From NCBI RefSeq assembly GCF_000741175.1, contig NZ_JGYS01000007.1, forward strand, positions 62,001 through 126,000: a DNA stretch of 64,000 bases, written 5' to 3'. The notes under the pieces are model-generated. The model made no database searches, was not told where the DNA came from, and saw nothing but the letters and a program-made list of their open reading frames with translations. How positions within the stretch are numbered: the first letter of the stretch is position 1; each line of letters begins with the position of its first letter. The stretch is from Bifidobacterium callitrichos DSM 23973 (GTDB taxonomy: Bacteria; Actinomycetota; Actinomycetes; Actinomycetales; Bifidobacteriaceae). The position numbers and the translations under genes were made by a program. Of this stretch, positions 7,586 to 16,322 are shown piece after piece.

Positions 7586-9202
7586 ATGAACAAGGCAGTA
7601 TCGAAAGCTGCACAGGAAGATGCGGTGACCGAAGTCGCATCGGTCACCCCGGTGGAGGAAGCCGACGACCATCAGCGCCGCGGTTCCGGCCGATACATCG
7701 TTGGCCTCGCACTGAGCGCAGGCCTCGCCGGTCTGCTCTACGGATACGACACCGTATCCATTTCGGGCGCGATCGACTTCCTGCAGGAGAAGTACGCGCT
7801 CAGCCCCGCGCTGCAGGGCCTCGTCATCAGCTCCATCATGATCGGCGGCGTGATCGGGGCAGGCTTCTCCGGATTCCTGTCCGACAAGTACGGCCGTCGC
7901 AAGATCCTCATGTTCGGCGGTGCGTTCTTCTTCGTCGCCGCCCTGTGGAGCGCGTTCACGTTCAGTCCGTTCACGCTGATCCTCGCCCGCATCATCGGCG
8001 GTGTCGGCATCGGTCTGGCCGCGGCGCTCGCCGTCACGTACATCACCGAATCCGCGCCGACCAACATCCGCGGCGCGCTGACCTCCGCCTACCAGCTGCT
8101 GACCATCTCTGGCATCTTCCTGACCAACGTCATCAACTACTTCATCGCCTCCTCCGGCTCCCACGAGTGGGGAGTCGCCTCCGGCTGGCGCTGGATGCTC
8201 GGCATCGGCGCGATCCCGGCCGCGATCTTCGTCGCCGCCCTGTGGCTGTCCCCGGAGTCGCCGCGATTCCTCGTGCAGGCCGGACGTGTCGAGGAGGGCT
8301 ACAAGGTCCTCGAGCGCATCAGCGGCTCCGACAAGGCACGTCGCGACGTCGAGGAGATCCAGCTGCAGATCGCCGAGGAGAAGAAGGCCAACGCGAGCTT
8401 CTCCGACCTGTTCAAGCCCGGTCTGCGCAAGGCCCTGCTCATCGGCATCTTCCTGGCCATCTTCAACCAGGCGATCGGCATGAACGCGATCTCCTACTAC
8501 GGCCCGGTCATGTTCAGCCACATGGGCTTCGGCGGCAACACCGAGTTCCTCGCCTCCTCGCTCGTCGGCGGCATCGAGCTCGTGTTCACCGTCGTCGGCA
8601 TGTACCTGATCGACACCGCCGGCCGTAAGAAGCTCATGGCCGTCGGCTCGGGCCTCATGGTTCTGTTCGCGCTCGGCATCTCGTTCTCGTACGCGAACAA
8701 CTACCAGCTGCTCATGCTCATCTTCGTGATGTGCTTCACCTCCGCGTTCGCGTTCTCGATGGGCCCGATCCCGTGGATCATGATCCCGGAGCTGTTCCCG
8801 ACCTACCTGCGCGGCCGCGCCACCGGCATCTGCACCGTGTTCCTGTGGGCCACCAACTGGGCGATCGGTCAGTTCACCCCGATGCTCATCAACTCGATCG
8901 GCGGCATGGGCACGTTCCTCGTGTTCGCCTGCACCAACCTTCTGTGCTTCCTTGGCGTCGTCACGTTCGTGCCCGAGACGAAGGACAAGACGCTCGAGGA
9001 GATCGCCGAGCTGTGGAAGCCGAAGGGCGAGCAGTCCAACGCGCAGGTGGAGGTCGTGCGCGCCACCGCCGATCTGAAGCAGGCCGAGGCCGATATCAAA
9101 GCCGCAGAAGCCGAACTCGCCCGCGCCCGCCGCGCCAAGGAGCGCGCGATCGCGACCAAGGCCGCCGCCGAGGCGCTCGTCGCCGCCCAGAAGGCCCGCT
9201 AG
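7586..9202 (+). CDS. Sugar-porter MFS transporter (sugar:H+ symporter) with coiled-coil tail
   Basis: A 12-helix permease of the sugar porter family (XylE/GalP/AraE type), which imports a monosaccharide with protons. Diagnostic motifs are GLLYGYDTVSISGAI in helix 1, the GRRKIL loop, PESPRFLVQAGR after helix 6 and PETKDKTLEEI at the end of helix 12. The last ~60 residues (from about 478) form an Ala/Glu/Arg-rich helix (EADIKAAEAELARARRAKER) that should be a cytoplasmic coiled coil and is not usual for the family. The start at 7586 follows AAGGACG. The closest relative in the window is the MFS at 22045. The substrate is unknown; arabinose or another pentose would fit the neighbouring araA, but that is a guess. 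Confidence 0.92.
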   Translation: MNKAVSKAAQEDAVTEVASVTPVEEADDHQRRGSGRYIVGLALSAGLAGLLYGYDTVSISGAIDFLQEKYALSPALQGLVISSIMIGGVIGAGFSGFLSDKYGRRKILMFGGAFFFVAALWSAFTFSPFTLILARIIGGVGIGLAAALAVTYITESAPTNIRGALTSAYQLLTISGIFLTNVINYFIASSGSHEWGVASGWRWMLGIGAIPAAIFVAALWLSPESPRFLVQAGRVEEGYKVLERISGSDKARRDVEEIQLQIAEEKKANASFSDLFKPGLRKALLIGIFLAIFNQAIGMNAISYYGPVMFSHMGFGGNTEFLASSLVGGIELVFTVVGMYLIDTAGRKKLMAVGSGLMVLFALGISFSYANNYQLLMLIFVMCFTSAFAFSMGPIPWIMIPELFPTYLRGRATGICTVFLWATNWAIGQFTPMLINSIGGMGTFLVFACTNLLCFLGVVTFVPETKDKTLEEIAELWKPKGEQSNAQVEVVRATADLKQAEADIKAAEAELARARRAKERAIATKAAAEALVAAQKAR

Positions 9203-9278
9203 CCTTCGCGTCCGGAAACCGGATGTTCGATACATAGGTGGGAACGGATGCGAAACCGGGCTATAGCCCGCTAGAAGG

Positions 9279-9321
9279 AACGCCTATCGCGTCGCGATTG
9301 CACCGCGGCATGATAGGCGTT
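9279..9321 (+). terminator. Hairpin downstream of the sugar MFS gene
   Basis: AACGCCTATC (9279-9288) pairs perfectly with GATAGGCGTT (9312-9321) around a 23-base GC-rich loop that can itself pair. It sits between the MFS stop and the next gene. Confidence 0.6.
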
Positions 9322-9440
9322 TACTATTGCGCATGACTGCTGCGCGCTCCGGGTCATGTGCCATGGGTCATGTGCCATGCGCCGCATGCCCGACCTGCGC
9401 GCAACCAAACAGCATCAAGCAGAGGAAGAATCCAAGAATC

Positions 9441-11033
9441 ATGAGAACGAAGAAGAACAAGGGACTGAGAAGCGCGCTCGCGGCCGGACTCGCCGCGGTG
9501 CTCGCGCTCTCGCTCGCAGCCTGCTCGCAGACCGGCGGCACCACCGCATCCAGCGACGCGGACGCGAACGCGTCCGGCTCCAACGCAAGCGCCCAGACCA
9601 CGTTCACCTACGCGCGCGCCGCCTCCGTGACCTCGCTCAACCTGTGGACCGAGATCACCGCGAACAACGCGTTCGCCATCGACAAGGTGTTCGAGCCGCT
9701 CGTCAGCTTCGACAAGGACGGCAAGATCATCGACTGGCTCGCCGAGTCGCACAAGATCTCCGACGACGGCCTGACCTACACGTTCACGCTGCGCGACGGC
9801 CTCAAGTTCTCCGACGGCTCCGACGTGACCGCCGCCGACGCCGTCTTCTCGATCAAGCAGCATCAGGCCGAGAAGGACGCCGCCCTGCCGCTGACCGCCG
9901 ACATCGCCTCCGTCGACGCGCCGGACGATCACACCGTCGAGATCAAGCTCAACAGCCCGTACACCCCGTTGCTCGCCGAACTCGCCAACTTCTCCAACGG
10001 CATCGTGCCGAAGGACTTCGGCGGCAAGTCCGAGGACGACTTCTTCAAGAACCCGGTCGGCACCGGTCCGTTCGTCGTCTCCGATTGGGACAAGTCCGGC
10101 GACCTCACGTTCACGAAGAACAAGCACTACTGGCAGGAAGGCAAGCCGGGCATCGACAAGCTCGTCTACAAGGTCGTCGAGGACGGCACGCAGGCCGTCA
10201 ACCAGCTCAAGACCGGCGAGGTCGACGGCATCGAAAGCCCTGCGCTCGAGAACCTCGACGAGCTCGAGAACGGCGCCGACACCAAGGTGGAGACCGCGGG
10301 CAGCTGGGTCACCCACACGTTCTTCTTCAACACCAAGGACGAGCATTTCGCCGACGTGCACGTGCGCCGCGCGCTCGCCTACGCCCTGAGCCGCGAGGAC
10401 GTCACCAAGGCCGTGAGCTTCGGCCACGCCACGGCCGCGAAGACCGTCCTGCCGAAGGCCATCGAATACAGCACGCAGGACTCGATCAAGCCGGTCGACA
10501 ACGACCTCGACAAGGCCAAGGCCGAACTCGCCGAATCGAAGTTCCCGCAGGGCTTCAGCGCGAAGATCCTGCTCGCCTCCGGCAACAACGCATACTCGCA
10601 GGCCGTGCAGCTGCTGCAGTCGGCGGCCGCGAAGATCGGCGTCAAGCTCGACATCGACTCGGTCGACATCGCGACCTTCCGCTCCCGCTTCAAGGCGTAC
10701 GACTACCAGATCATGATCAACTCCGCGCAGGCCGACTACCCGGACGCCGATTCGATCATCGACTTCCAGGCCGACCCGGACGGCTTCAGCAAGTCCTACT
10801 GGACCAGCTACAGCAACGACGAGGTCACCAAGGAGCTCAAGCAGGCGCAGGTCACGCCCGATGGCAGCGAGCGCGCCGGCCTGTACAAGAAGATCCAGCA
10901 GACGCTGGCCGACGAGGTGCCGTACATCCCGCTGTACTCGCCGGACATCGTCAAGGCCGTGCGCAAGAACGTGAGCGGTCTCGAGGTTCTGCCGAACGAT
11001 TCCGTGCGATTCCAGGACGTGAAGATCGGCTGA
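9441..11033 (+). CDS. ABC transporter substrate-binding lipoprotein, family 5 (peptide/nickel type)
   Basis: An extracytoplasmic binding lipoprotein for oligopeptides or a related solute. The signal peptide ends in a lipobox (LSLAACSQ, Cys at about residue 25), followed by a Ser/Ala/Asp linker and a ~480-residue SBP_bac_5 domain (FEPLVSFDKDGKIIDWLAES, then DGLKFSDGSDVTAADAVFS, and KNPVGTGPFVVSDWDKSG). The start at ATG 9441 is chosen because AGAGGAAGA precedes it and it opens directly onto the signal peptide; the longer frame from 9327 adds a Cys-rich stretch with no function. The matching permease and ATPase genes start at 13607, beyond an antisense antiporter gene, so this protein probably serves that system but is transcribed separately. 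Confidence 0.93.
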   Translation: MRTKKNKGLRSALAAGLAAVLALSLAACSQTGGTTASSDADANASGSNASAQTTFTYARAASVTSLNLWTEITANNAFAIDKVFEPLVSFDKDGKIIDWLAESHKISDDGLTYTFTLRDGLKFSDGSDVTAADAVFSIKQHQAEKDAALPLTADIASVDAPDDHTVEIKLNSPYTPLLAELANFSNGIVPKDFGGKSEDDFFKNPVGTGPFVVSDWDKSGDLTFTKNKHYWQEGKPGIDKLVYKVVEDGTQAVNQLKTGEVDGIESPALENLDELENGADTKVETAGSWVTHTFFFNTKDEHFADVHVRRALAYALSREDVTKAVSFGHATAAKTVLPKAIEYSTQDSIKPVDNDLDKAKAELAESKFPQGFSAKILLASGNNAYSQAVQLLQSAAAKIGVKLDIDSVDIATFRSRFKAYDYQIMINSAQADYPDADSIIDFQADPDGFSKSYWTSYSNDEVTKELKQAQVTPDGSERAGLYKKIQQTLADEVPYIPLYSPDIVKAVRKNVSGLEVLPNDSVRFQDVKIG

Positions 11034-11062
11034 TCGGCTGATCGGATCCTCAGACCCGCTTC

Positions 11063-11103
11063 GAAGGCCCGCCTTCCGGCTCATTCCCGGGAGGCGGGCC
11101 TTC
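11063..11103. terminator. Bidirectional Rho-independent terminator
   Basis: GAAGGCCCGCCT (from 11063) pairs with AGGCGGGCCTTC (to 11103). It lies between the stop codons of the convergent binding-protein and antiporter genes and can serve both. Confidence 0.85.
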
Positions 11104-11127
11104 GTCGATGTCGTGCGGCCGCAGACG

Positions 11128-13188
11128 CTACTGCGCCATCACGGTCTCGGCCTGCATCAGGTGGACGTTGGCGCGCATGAGGCGCGCGTCCTCGCGGGTG
11201 ATCTCCTGGTTCTCGAGCATCTCGCGGATCGTGTCGAGCTCCATGCGCATCGCGTCGGCGCGCACCGCCTCGACCTTCGATTCGTCCGTGATCGGGATCG
11301 CCGTCATGGACGTGTCCAGGATCTGGTTGAGACCCTTGCGGTATTCGATGAGCAGTTCGGCGACCAGTTCGGCGTCGTAGACGTGGTCGAGGAGCAGGTC
11401 CTGCAGCTTCTCCATGATGTCGTTGTACAGCGGCACCTGCACGGCGCGGATCGCGCGCGTGCGTTCGGCCTCAAGTCCCGGCGTGCGCTGCGCCACGCCC
11501 TCCCAGTAGCGGCGGATGACCGGCATGAACCGGCGGCGCAGCTTCGCGAGGCGGAACGACAGGCCGTGCCCGTGCCCCGCGTCGCCGGGCTCGAGCCGCT
11601 CCAGCACCCCCTCGATGTGTTCGAGCAGGTATTTCGCGCCCTCCAGCTGCGTGCGTGTCTCCTCGTCCGGGTCGACCACGCCCTGCCGCGCCTTGATCGC
11701 GTTGCGCAGCCAGTCGCGCTCCCATTCCAGCGTCCGTACGCGCAGTTCGTTGGCCTCCCGCGGTGAGGACGACGGGATGTTCATCTCGACTCGTTCGATG
11801 CGGTCGTTGTAGCTCTTGAGCACGCGCGTGACCGCCGAGTGCGTTTCGGGCGTCTCCGCGTCGACGATCTTCGCGATCGTGCGTCGCAGCATCTCGATGT
11901 CGCGCTTGGCCCACTCCTCCTTCGACGTGTCCTCGGGCTTGGGGGAGAGCAGCGGCAGCATGATGTTCGAGATGAGGATCGACAGGACGATGTAGCCGGA
12001 GACGATGAACAGGATGATGTTGCGCACCGGCACCGACGCGCCGTCGTCGATCGAATACGGCAGCGAGAACGCCATGGCCAGCGAGATCGCGCCCTTCGGG
12101 CCGCCGAAGGTCATCACCACGGCCGAATGCCAGCGTTCCGGCGTCATCTTGCGGCGCAGGCCGGTGACGAGGTCCTTCGCCCAGCGCAGGGTCGCCACGC
12201 ACCATGCGAAACGCAGCAGCAGGGTGAGGACGGTCAGCAGCAGGACCAGTCCGATCACCACCCACAGGTTCACGCGTGGATCATCCCAGATCGTGCGCAT
12301 CGCGATCGGCAGTTCGATGCCGAGCAGCACGAACACGACGCCGTTGAGCGTGAAGTCGACGAAATGCCACACCGAGTTCGACACGAGGTTGACGCGCGCC
12401 ACGTCGCCGCCGACGCCGGTGCGCGGGAACGTGATCACCACGCCGCACGCCACCACGGCCAGCAGTCCGGAGATGCCGACGTGCTCGGAGATCAGGTACA
12501 CGCCGAACGGCAGGAAGCACTCCATGAGCATGCGCGTGGTGACGTCCTCGAGATTGTGCCGGCGCAGGGTCAGGACCATGCGGTCGAACAGCCAGCCGAC
12601 CACGGCGCCGATCAGCGTGCCGAGCACGAAGCTCATGAGCACCTGCCAGCCGAAGCCGACCGGCGAGAACTTGCCGGTGGCGAGCGCGACGAGCATCGTC
12701 TGGAAGCCGACGAGGCTGACCGGATCGTTGAGCAGGCTTTCGCTCTGGAGCACCGACTGCTGGCGTGGGGTGAGCTTGACGACGCCGCCGAGCTGTGCGA
12801 CCGACACCGCGTCGGTCGGGCTGATGACCGCGCCCATCGCGACGGCCGCCATCATCGGGATCGCAGGCCAGATGGCGTGCAGGGCGACGCCGCTCAACGC
12901 CATCGTCACCAGCACGAGGCCCACGGCCAGCGACATCGACAGGTTGAGGTCCTTGCCCAGGGCGTTGCGGTCGATGTTGCGCGCCTCAAGGTAGAACAGC
13001 GGCACGATGAACAGCAGCATGAACATGTCCGGCTCGAACTGGATGTTCTGCAGCGACGGCGTGAAGTACCAGACGATGCCGAAGGCGATCTGGATGAGAG
13101 GGGTCGATATCTTGGGCAGGAACCGGCTGAGGAACGAGGAGATCAGTATTGCGAAGAGGATCTCCGTGACGAGTATCGCGTTCGCCAT
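11128..13188 (-). CDS. Cation:proton antiporter, CPA1/NhaP family
   Basis: A membrane antiporter that exchanges Na+ (or K+) for H+. About 12 hydrophobic helices occupy residues 1-420, including the conserved GAVISPTDAVSV and LLNDPVSLVGF motifs with the ion-binding Asp residues and GGPKGAISLAMAFSLP further on. A ~260-residue charged, helical cytoplasmic domain follows, as in actinobacterial 'Na+/H+ antiporter' proteins. The start at ATG 13188 (GAAGGAGC upstream) gives 686 residues and opens at the first helix; the frame continues upstream into sequence that does not look coding. The gene lies antisense between the peptide-type binding protein and its likely permease genes. Confidence 0.9.
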   Translation of the reverse strand: MANAILVTEILFAILISSFLSRFLPKISTPLIQIAFGIVWYFTPSLQNIQFEPDMFMLLFIVPLFYLEARNIDRNALGKDLNLSMSLAVGLVLVTMALSGVALHAIWPAIPMMAAVAMGAVISPTDAVSVAQLGGVVKLTPRQQSVLQSESLLNDPVSLVGFQTMLVALATGKFSPVGFGWQVLMSFVLGTLIGAVVGWLFDRMVLTLRRHNLEDVTTRMLMECFLPFGVYLISEHVGISGLLAVVACGVVITFPRTGVGGDVARVNLVSNSVWHFVDFTLNGVVFVLLGIELPIAMRTIWDDPRVNLWVVIGLVLLLTVLTLLLRFAWCVATLRWAKDLVTGLRRKMTPERWHSAVVMTFGGPKGAISLAMAFSLPYSIDDGASVPVRNIILFIVSGYIVLSILISNIMLPLLSPKPEDTSKEEWAKRDIEMLRRTIAKIVDAETPETHSAVTRVLKSYNDRIERVEMNIPSSSPREANELRVRTLEWERDWLRNAIKARQGVVDPDEETRTQLEGAKYLLEHIEGVLERLEPGDAGHGHGLSFRLAKLRRRFMPVIRRYWEGVAQRTPGLEAERTRAIRAVQVPLYNDIMEKLQDLLLDHVYDAELVAELLIEYRKGLNQILDTSMTAIPITDESKVEAVRADAMRMELDTIREMLENQEITREDARLMRANVHLMQAETVMAQ

Positions 13189-13321
13189 CGTGCCATGTGC
13201 TCCTTCTCGGGGCCGTCCCGCACGTGACCGTGCCGTCGCCATCCCCGAGTGGGCCCCATACGGGCATGGACCTAGTGGCTCATCGAATTGAATTGGGCGG
13301 GTATGTCTTGTTTCTCTCCCA

Positions 13322-13356
13322 GTCAGCTTCGCTGACAGCCCCCTCGTCGGAAGGGG
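13322..13356. repeat. Twin small hairpins (GTCAGCTTCGCTGAC and CCCCT/AGGGG)
   Basis: GTCAGCTTCGCTGAC (13322-13336) is a perfect palindrome and is followed by a CCCCT..AGGGG stem (13340-13356). The layout is like the twin hairpin at 34096-34133, so it may be a dispersed intergenic element. The remainder of the 13189-13606 gap shows no gene. Confidence 0.5.
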
Positions 13357-13516
13357 CCAGGAACTGTTCACAATCTTTCGCAATTGTGAGACAGACCACC
13401 TCTTTGAATGCTATTGACTGCGTGTGCGGGGGGCATTCGGTACTAACGGAACACATACGGCGTGTAGGCATTGCATCCGCGAGTTCCTTACGGTTTCCTT
13501 ACGTGCCATCCCTCTT

Positions 13517-13561
13517 GCGCACGCCAGCCTACCCGCGCACGCCAGCCTACCCGCGCACGCC
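13517..13561. repeat. 18-base tandem repeat, 2.5 copies
   Basis: GCGCACGCCAGCCTACCC is repeated exactly at 13517-13534 and 13535-13552, then partially (GCGCACGCC) to 13561. It sits about 45-90 bases upstream of the ABC permease start, probably in its leader or promoter, and could vary in copy number. Confidence 0.85.
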
Positions 13562-13606
13562 GATGCGTGGATGATGCGCGATTATCCCCGCGCCGGGAGT
13601 CCTACA

Positions 13607-14629
13607 ATGGCCCACATGACCCAATCCCGCCGTGAAACACCACCCGTCGCCCAGTGGGTGCGATGGACCCAATGGGCGCGATGGGCACGTTGGGGCCGCT
13701 GGCTGGGCGGCGTCGTCCTGCACGCGCTGCTCGTGATCGCGCTCGTCGCCGTCGGCGTGTTCCTCATCGTGCGCATCGTGCCCGGCGATCCGGCGCAGAT
13801 GGTGCTGGGACTCAAGGCCCGTCCCGAGCAGATCGCCGACATGCACCGCCGACTCGGCCTCGACCAGCCGCTGTGGCGTCAGTTCACGTCATTCATCCTG
13901 ACGATTGTCACCACGGGCGACACCGGCGAGTCGATCGCCTACCACGCCTCCTCGCGCGCGCTCGTGCTCGACCGGCTGCCCGTCTCCCTGTGGCTCGTCG
14001 GCTGCTCGGCCGTGCTCGTCGTCGCGATCTCCCTGCCGCTGGCGATGACCGCCGCACTGCACAAGGGCACGTGGATCGACCAGCTCGTGCGCGTGGTCCC
14101 CACCATCACCCTCGGCATGCCCGAATTCTGGGTCGGACTCGTGTTCGTGCTGCTCTTCGCGGTCACGCTCAAGATCTTCCCCGTCGGCGGCACGCAGCCG
14201 GGCATCGACGGCATGCTCTATTCGATGGCGCTGCCCTCGCTCACGATCGCGCTCGCCCAGACCCCGTTCATCGTCAGATCCCTGCGCACGCGCATCCTCG
14301 ACGTGCTCGGCGCCGACTTCGTCACCACCCTGCGCGCCGCCGGACTGCCCGAACGCGCGATCCGCCGCCACGTGCTGCGCAACTCCCTCATGCCGGCGCT
14401 CGAACTGTACGGCATGAAGATCTCGTTCCTCATCGGCGGCACGCTCGTCGTCGAACAGGTCTTCGGCCTGCGCGGCGTCGGCACGCTCCTGTTCTCCGCG
14501 ATCACCGCACGCGACTTCCCCCTCATCCAGGCGATCGCCATGTACTGCGCGCTCGGCGTCGTCATCGTCTCCACTCTGGTCCGCATCGCCACCGGCCTCG
14601 TCGACTACCGCGTGCGGGAGGGCAGATGA
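13607..14629 (+). CDS. ABC transporter permease (DppB/OppB type)
   Basis: The first inner-membrane permease of an oligopeptide/nickel-type ABC importer. It has a first helix at about 32-52 ending in FLIVRIVPGDPAQMVLG, the typical DppB start, and the conserved EAA-loop region (DFVTTLRAAGLPERAIRRHV) near residues 237-256, followed by EQVFGLRGVGTLLFSAI. The start at 13607 follows GGGAG; an alternative in-frame ATG lies at 13616. The N-terminus has a Trp/Arg repeat (WVRWTQWARWARWGRW) that is unusual. It is the first gene of a tightly overlapping run of four; the stop overlaps the next start as ATGA. Confidence 0.9.
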   Translation: MAHMTQSRRETPPVAQWVRWTQWARWARWGRWLGGVVLHALLVIALVAVGVFLIVRIVPGDPAQMVLGLKARPEQIADMHRRLGLDQPLWRQFTSFILTIVTTGDTGESIAYHASSRALVLDRLPVSLWLVGCSAVLVVAISLPLAMTAALHKGTWIDQLVRVVPTITLGMPEFWVGLVFVLLFAVTLKIFPVGGTQPGIDGMLYSMALPSLTIALAQTPFIVRSLRTRILDVLGADFVTTLRAAGLPERAIRRHVLRNSLMPALELYGMKISFLIGGTLVVEQVFGLRGVGTLLFSAITARDFPLIQAIAMYCALGVVIVSTLVRIATGLVDYRVREGR

Positions 14630-15438
14630 CGATGAAACGCACCCTTGCCCCCACCCTCGTCGCGGGCCTCGTCCTGATCGCCCTGATCGCGCTCGCCGTC
14701 ATCGTCATCCCGTTCCTCTCGCCCTACGACCCGATCGCCGAGGACATCGCCGCGATGCTTCAGCCGCCGAGCCTCGCCCACCCGTTCGGCACCGACCAGC
14801 TGGGGCGCGACATCCTCACGCGCGTGGCCGCCGCCGGACGCATCGACCTGGCGCTCATGATCGGCGTCGAGGCCGCGCCGTTCGTCATCGGCACCGCCGC
14901 CGGGCTCGTCGCCGGATTCTACGGCGGATGGCCGCGCCGCGTGATCACCCTCCTGTCCGACGCGCTGATCGCGTTCCCGTTCTATCTGCTCGTCGCGGTC
15001 GTCGCGTTCGTGACCGGCACCGGCGTCAAAGGCATCTTTTTGACGTTCCTGATCATGGGATGGATCATCTTCGCGCGCACCGTCACCGGCGCGACCGCCT
15101 CGCTCGCGAGCGCCGAATGGGTCGAGTCCGCGCGCGTGATGGGCTTTTCCGACCTGTCGATCCTCGTGCGGCAGATGCTGCCGAACGTCTTGTCCCAGGC
15201 CGTGACCGTGCTGGTGAGCGACATGGTCGCCCTGCTCGTCGCGATCGTCACGCTCGGCTATCTCGGGCTCGGCATCGCCCCGCCCACGCCCGACTGGGGC
15301 ACGATGATCGCCGACGGCCAGTCGTTCCTGTCGACCCGCTGGTGGGTGTCGACCCTGCCCGGGTGCGCGGTCGTGCTCGTCGGCATCGCCCTCGCCCTGA
15401 TCGGCGACGGGCTCAACGACATGAGGAGGAACGCATGA
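14626..15438 (+). CDS. ABC transporter permease (DppC/OppC type)
   Basis: The second permease of the same importer, 270 residues. It shows the DppC-type opening after helix 1 (LSPYDPIAEDI, then HPFGTDQLGRDILTRV) and the EAA loop (EWVESARVMGFSDLSILVRQ). Its ATG overlaps the previous stop by four bases (ATGA) and its own stop overlaps the next gene the same way, so the proteins are translationally coupled. It is slightly shorter than usual because the N-terminal cytoplasmic tail is missing. Confidence 0.9.
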   Translation: MTMKRTLAPTLVAGLVLIALIALAVIVIPFLSPYDPIAEDIAAMLQPPSLAHPFGTDQLGRDILTRVAAAGRIDLALMIGVEAAPFVIGTAAGLVAGFYGGWPRRVITLLSDALIAFPFYLLVAVVAFVTGTGVKGIFLTFLIMGWIIFARTVTGATASLASAEWVESARVMGFSDLSILVRQMLPNVLSQAVTVLVSDMVALLVAIVTLGYLGLGIAPPTPDWGTMIADGQSFLSTRWWVSTLPGCAVVLVGIALALIGDGLNDMRRNA

Positions 15439-16322
15439 GCGAACGCATGAGCGGTGACGACAACCTGATCGCCGTACGCGACCTGCGCGTCGTGGCGACG
15501 GCCGACGGCAGGCCGCTCGTCGACGGCGTTTCGTTCGACGTCGCACGCGGCGAAGCCGTCGGCATCGTCGGCGAATCCGGCTCGGGCAAGAGCCTGACCC
15601 TGCGCGCGATCATGGGCCTCATGCCCGAAGGCGTCCGCATCGCCGACCCTGCGGCCGTAGCTGCGCCGTCCGCCCGCCCGCGGCTCGCGATGATCTTCCA
15701 GGATCCGGTCGCCTCCCTCGATCCGCTGTGCGGCGTCGTCGCACAGGTCGCCGAGGTCATGCGCTGCCATGAGCAGGGGGATTCCGGCCATGCCGGCCGA
15801 CTCGCCCGCCGATTCTCCCCGAACGCTCGCCGGGAATCACGTCGTCGCGCCGCCGACCTGCTGATCTCGCTGGGACTGCCCGAATCGCTGCGCGAGCACG
15901 ACCGGTATCCCGGCCAGCTCTCCGGCGGGCAATGCCAGCGCGTCGGCATCGCGATCGCGCTCGCCGTGCAGCCGGACGTCCTCCTGTGCGACGAGCCGAC
16001 CACCGCGCTCGACGTGACCGTTCAACGCCAGATCCTCGACCTGCTCGCACGCCTTCGCAGCGAACTGGGATTGACCATGCTGTTCGTCACCCACAATCTC
16101 GGCGTCGCCGCGCACCTGTGCGACCGGCTCATCGTCATGCACGACGGCCATGTCGTCGAAACCGGACCGACCGCGCGCATCCTCGCCGACCCGCAGGACG
16201 ACTACACGAAACGCCTCATCGACGCGATCCTGCCGATCCCCGCCGATCCGTCGGCGAAGCCGACCGGGGCGGCCGAGGAGGAGACGGGATCGACCGCCGG
16301 GAAAGGCAAGGAGCCGCGATGA
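15435..16322 (+). CDS. ABC transporter ATPase (DppD/OppD type)
   Basis: The first ATPase of the peptide-type importer. Walker A is GESGSGKS, the Q-loop is FQDPVASLDP, the signature is LSGGQCQRVGIAIAL, Walker B is VLLCDEPTTALD and the switch His is in FVTHN. At 295 residues it is shorter than classic DppD (~320-330) and lacks the Cys-rich C-terminal oligopeptide motif; the tail is Ala/Glu-rich. Starts as ATGA on the previous stop and ends as ATGA on the next gene. Confidence 0.9.
   Translation: MSERMSGDDNLIAVRDLRVVATADGRPLVDGVSFDVARGEAVGIVGESGSGKSLTLRAIMGLMPEGVRIADPAAVAAPSARPRLAMIFQDPVASLDPLCGVVAQVAEVMRCHEQGDSGHAGRLARRFSPNARRESRRRAADLLISLGLPESLREHDRYPGQLSGGQCQRVGIAIALAVQPDVLLCDEPTTALDVTVQRQILDLLARLRSELGLTMLFVTHNLGVAAHLCDRLIVMHDGHVVETGPTARILADPQDDYTKRLIDAILPIPADPSAKPTGAAEEETGSTAGKGKEPR

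Noticed and set aside
9327..9440. Upstream extension of the peptide binding protein
   Set aside because: The extra 38 residues would precede the signal peptide, which must be N-terminal; ATG 9441 has its own ribosome site.
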